Below, one piece after another: positions 3,167-5,008 of a stretch of DNA of 5,008 bases. The position numbers and the translations under genes were made by a program. The notes below the pieces were generated by a model that did not search any database, was not told the DNA's origin, and was given only the letters and a program-made list of their open reading frames with translations. The stretch's first letter is position 1; each line of letters begins with the position of its first letter. The DNA is from a bacterium (lineage in GTDB: Bacteria > Ratteibacteria > UBA8468), in contig DAOVNU010000074.1 in assembly GCA_030630065.1 (NCBI GenBank), forward strand, positions 1 to 5,008. The letters are read 5' to 3'.

Positions 3167-5008
3167 ACTTTCTCCATATTTAACCAGTTCTTTCCTTTCT
3201 TTACTTCTACCTTGAGTGGCACAGCAAGAGACATTGCATTTATCATATCATCTTTCACAATCTTTGTCAAGTCATTTTCCTCTTCCTCTGGCCCCTCAAA
3301 GAGAAGTTCATCGTGGATGGTTAGGAGCATTACACTTCTTAAATTTCTCCTTATCAAATTTTCTTCAATTCTCTTCATCGCAATTTTTAAAAGGTCAGCT
3401 GCAGAACCCTGAACCGGCATATTAATTGCGGCTCTCTCGGCAAATTTACGAACCGTGGGGTTTTTACTTCTAATGTCGGGAATATACCTTCTTCTACTTA
3501 GTATGGTAGAAACATAACCATCTTCTCTTGCTTTCTCCAGGGTCTCCTCTAAATATTCTTTAACGCGGCTATACCTTTCGAAATAGCGATAAATAAAATC
3601 TTCCGCATCCCTTCTTTTAATTTCCAGCTCCTTTGCCAAACCAAAACCACGCATTCCGTAGATAACCGCAAAATTCACCGTTTTGGCGATGCGTCGCATC
3701 TGCGGGGTAATTTTTTCTCTGCCAAAGATTAAGGCGGCGGTCTCCGCATGAACGTCTTTGTCGTCTAAAAATGCCTTTGTTAAAGCTGGCTCACCGGAGA
3801 GATGCGCTAAAATTCTTAATTCAATCTGCGAGTAGTCAAAGGAAAAGAGAAAATTTTTTTTCTCGGCGCAAAACGCCTTTCTAATCAAACAACCATTCTC
3901 GGTCCTGATGGGAATGTTCTGCAAATTCGGACGGGAAGAGGAAAGCCGTCCGGTACTCGTTCCAATCTGATTGAAAGAAGTATGGAGTTTATGGGTTTTT
4001 TGATCAACCAGTCCTAACAGGGCATCCACATAGGTTGTTTTAAGTTTGTAAAGCTCCCGATACTTTAATAAGGTATCCGGTAAGGAATGAACCCTGGAGA
4101 GTTCCTTTAAGACCTCTGAATCGGTGGAGTAACCCTTCTTTGTTCTTTTACCCGGAGGTAATTTTAACTTCTCAAAAAGAATTTTCCTTAACTGGTCCGG
4201 GGAGTTAATGTTAAACTTTTCTCCACTTGCCAAATAAATCTCTCTCTCCAAATCCTTTAATTTTTCTCCGAATCTTTTGCTTAAAGAGGAAAGATAGACG
4301 ATGTCAATATAAATTCCCCTAATTTCCATTTTTGCCAGAGTGCTGAGCAGGGGCATTTCCACCTCTTTAAAGAGGGAGAGAAGATTTTTTTCTTTTAGTT
4401 TTTCTTCGTAATGGTTGCGCAATTCGCTTATTGTCATTGCGAGTCCGCTTTTTTGCGGACGTGGCAATCTCTCATTCAACAGCTCCTCTGCCACCCCCAG
4501 GTCAAAAAGCGCTCCTTTTGCATTGATTCCTTTCCTGGCAAATTGAATGATTTTCTCCTTGAGATGAAAACCAATTTTTTCGGTATTTGTATCCTCAAGG
4601 ATTGGTTTAAAATTCTCTAAATCTCCCAAAATCTCCGACATTTCATAAAACCTGCCAGGTTGAAAAAGAAGGAAATCTTCTTTGAGATTGCCACGCCCGC
4701 CTGCGGCGGACTCGCAATGACCATTTCTCTCACTGTCATTGCGAGCGTTAGCGAAGCAATCTCCCTTTTCTATTTCTTTCACCAATCTCCTGAATTCCAA
4801 TCTTGCAAAGAGTTCCTGTAATTTCTGGTAATCCGGTTCCTTCATCCGGCAATCGGAAATTTTTTTGTCCAGGGGAACCTCTCGGTCAAGCATCGCCAAT
4901 TTCTTGCTTAAAAAAGCAATCTCTTTCCCTTGTTCTAATTTTTCTTTCAGTGGCTCTTTTATTTTTTCAAGATTTTCGTAAAGGTTCTCTATTGCGCCAA
5001 AGTCCTTA
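3163..5008 (-). CDS. polA: DNA polymerase I, proofreading-deficient type (5' end outside window)
   Basis: The frame is open to the right edge. The 614 visible residues (numbered from the codon at 5007-5005) begin KDFGAIENLYENL...IAFLSKKLA, the end of the 5'-nuclease domain, so TTG at 4899 is not the true start. Pol I landmarks follow in order: VPLD...EPDYQKLQELFARLEF (44-72), a shrunken exonuclease-like domain (about 111-178), thumb, STGRLSSSRPNLQNIPIR (351-368), motif A DYSQIELR (391-398, metal ligand Asp391), motif B RRIAKTVNFAVIYG (438-451), and motif C HDE (565-567, metal ligand Asp566). The exonuclease DxE motif and the YxxxD motif are absent, as in Taq, so proofreading is not expected. 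Phe446 matches the O-helix Phe of Taq and E. coli; Ala447 replaces the Gly seen there. Three palindromic repeats encode residues 82-91, 96-108 and 180-192, all outside the polymerase core. Pol I does gap filling, primer removal and repair. It is the first gene of a tight cluster with two envelope proteins. Confidence 0.98.
   Translation of the reverse strand, partial: KDFGAIENLYENLEKIKEPLKEKLEQGKEIAFLSKKLAMLDREVPLDKKISDCRMKEPDYQKLQELFARLEFRRLVKEIEKGDCFANARNDSERNGHCESAAGGRGNLKEDFLLFQPGRFYEMSEILGDLENFKPILEDTNTEKIGFHLKEKIIQFARKGINAKGALFDLGVAEELLNERLPRPQKSGLAMTISELRNHYEEKLKEKNLLSLFKEVEMPLLSTLAKMEIRGIYIDIVYLSSLSKRFGEKLKDLEREIYLASGEKFNINSPDQLRKILFEKLKLPPGKRTKKGYSTDSEVLKELSRVHSLPDTLLKYRELYKLKTTYVDALLGLVDQKTHKLHTSFNQIGTSTGRLSSSRPNLQNIPIRTENGCLIRKAFCAEKKNFLFSFDYSQIELRILAHLSGEPALTKAFLDDKDVHAETAALIFGREKITPQMRRIAKTVNFAVIYGMRGFGLAKELEIKRRDAEDFIYRYFERYSRVKEYLEETLEKAREDGYVSTILSRRRYIPDIRSKNPTVRKFAERAAINMPVQGSAADLLKIAMKRIEENLIRRNLRSVMLLTIHDELLFEGPEEEENDLTKIVKDDMINAMSLAVPLKVEVKKGKNWLNMEKV
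4433..4471. repeat. Palindromic repeat copy c, in frame in polA
   Basis: On the plus strand it begins GTCATTGCGAG and ends GGCAATCTC. Its core is a perfect hairpin, GTCCGC (4443-4448), loop TTTTTT, GCGGAC (4455-4460), with outer arms ATTGC (4436-4440) and GCAAT (4464-4468). The gene reads the opposite strand, giving RLPRPQKSGLAMT (polA visible residues 180-192). The repeat's first base falls at codon position 3. It lies in a loop after FDLGVAEELLNE of the degenerate exonuclease-like domain. Confidence 0.88.
4684..4721. repeat. Palindromic repeat copy b, in frame in polA
   Basis: This is the same family in the opposite orientation: the minus strand, the coding strand, begins GTCATTGCGAG and ends GGCAATCTC. 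The core hairpin is CCGCC (4697-4701), loop TGC, GGCGG (4705-4709). Outer arms are ATTGC (4687-4691) and GCAAT (4714-4718). It encodes GHCESAAGGRGNL (polA visible residues 96-108), with its first base at codon position 2. It pairs with copy a, 13 bases away. Confidence 0.88.
4735..4763. repeat. Palindromic repeat copy a (short form), in frame in polA
   Basis: A 29-bp member beginning GTCATTGCGAG and ending GCAATCTC on the plus strand, with a short GCGTTAGCG-type middle in place of the GC-rich stem. Outer arms ATTGC (4738-4742) and GCAAT (4756-4760) are kept. The gene reads the other strand, giving GDCFANARND (polA visible residues 82-91), with the repeat's first base at codon position 2. This is one base off the register used for copy c in the same orientation. 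Confidence 0.83.

Noticed and set aside
3212..3425. Two overlapping plus-strand open frames opposite the 3' end of polA
   Set aside because: They overlap each other in different frames and lie antisense to conserved Pol I motif C, so they are shadows.
4411..4620. Plus-strand open frame of 69 codons
   Set aside because: It is antisense to polA and includes repeat copy c, which stays open in several frames and so produces spurious frames.
3163..4899. polA starting at TTG 4899 as a complete Klenow-like gene
   Set aside because: The frame continues to 5008, and the extra 36 residues match the end of the Pol I 5'-nuclease domain. The gene is cut by the window edge.
4916..4923. Extra GCAATCTC end of the polA repeat family
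   Set aside because: It encodes KEIAF in a conserved native Pol I segment and has no second arm, so it is a chance match.

Overview
All recognisable genes in this window lie on the minus strand, so transcription runs from high to low coordinates. The order is polA (5' part beyond the right edge), a secreted protein of unknown function, a small membrane protein, two tandem type IV prepilin-like proteins, a strong terminator, and an O-antigen-ligase-like membrane protein that runs off the left edge. Coding density is high and no gene-free stretch exceeds 100 bases. The taxon cannot be fixed from 5 kb. Moderate-to-low GC, Shine-Dalgarno sites of the AGGGGGTGA type, H-Xn-DG pseudopilins and dispersed GTCATTGCGAG...GGCAATCTC palindromes suggest an uncultivated Gram-negative-type lineage such as WOR-3/Stahlbacteria or Omnitrophota (low confidence).

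Right part (1985-5008): polA is more complete than its first usable start codon (TTG at 4899) suggests. The frame stays open to the window edge, and the extra 36 residues match the end of the Pol I 5'-nuclease domain. Its stop overlaps the start of the secreted-protein gene (ATGA), whose stop in turn directly abuts the start of the small membrane protein (TAAATG). These three are probably one transcription unit with coupled translation.

Middle (663-1984): a good sigma-70-type promoter (TTGACA, 17 bp, TAGAAT) drives two prepilin paralogues with almost identical leader and helix regions and diverged C-terminal halves. A 12-bp-stem terminator follows.

Left (1-658): a partial polytopic protein with the FGNxNFFAGY motif of the O-antigen ligase / Wzy_C family. 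This family also contains pilin O-oligosaccharyltransferases, which makes the pilin neighbours interesting.

The main discovery candidate is mobile palindromic DNA living inside protein-coding genes. polA carries three copies of one palindromic repeat, each in frame but each read in a different orientation or register. The ligase-like gene carries an unrelated GC-rich palindromic repeat, also in frame, in a loop between membrane helices. Both resemble in behaviour the Rickettsia palindromic elements that insert into ORFs, but the sequences look different.
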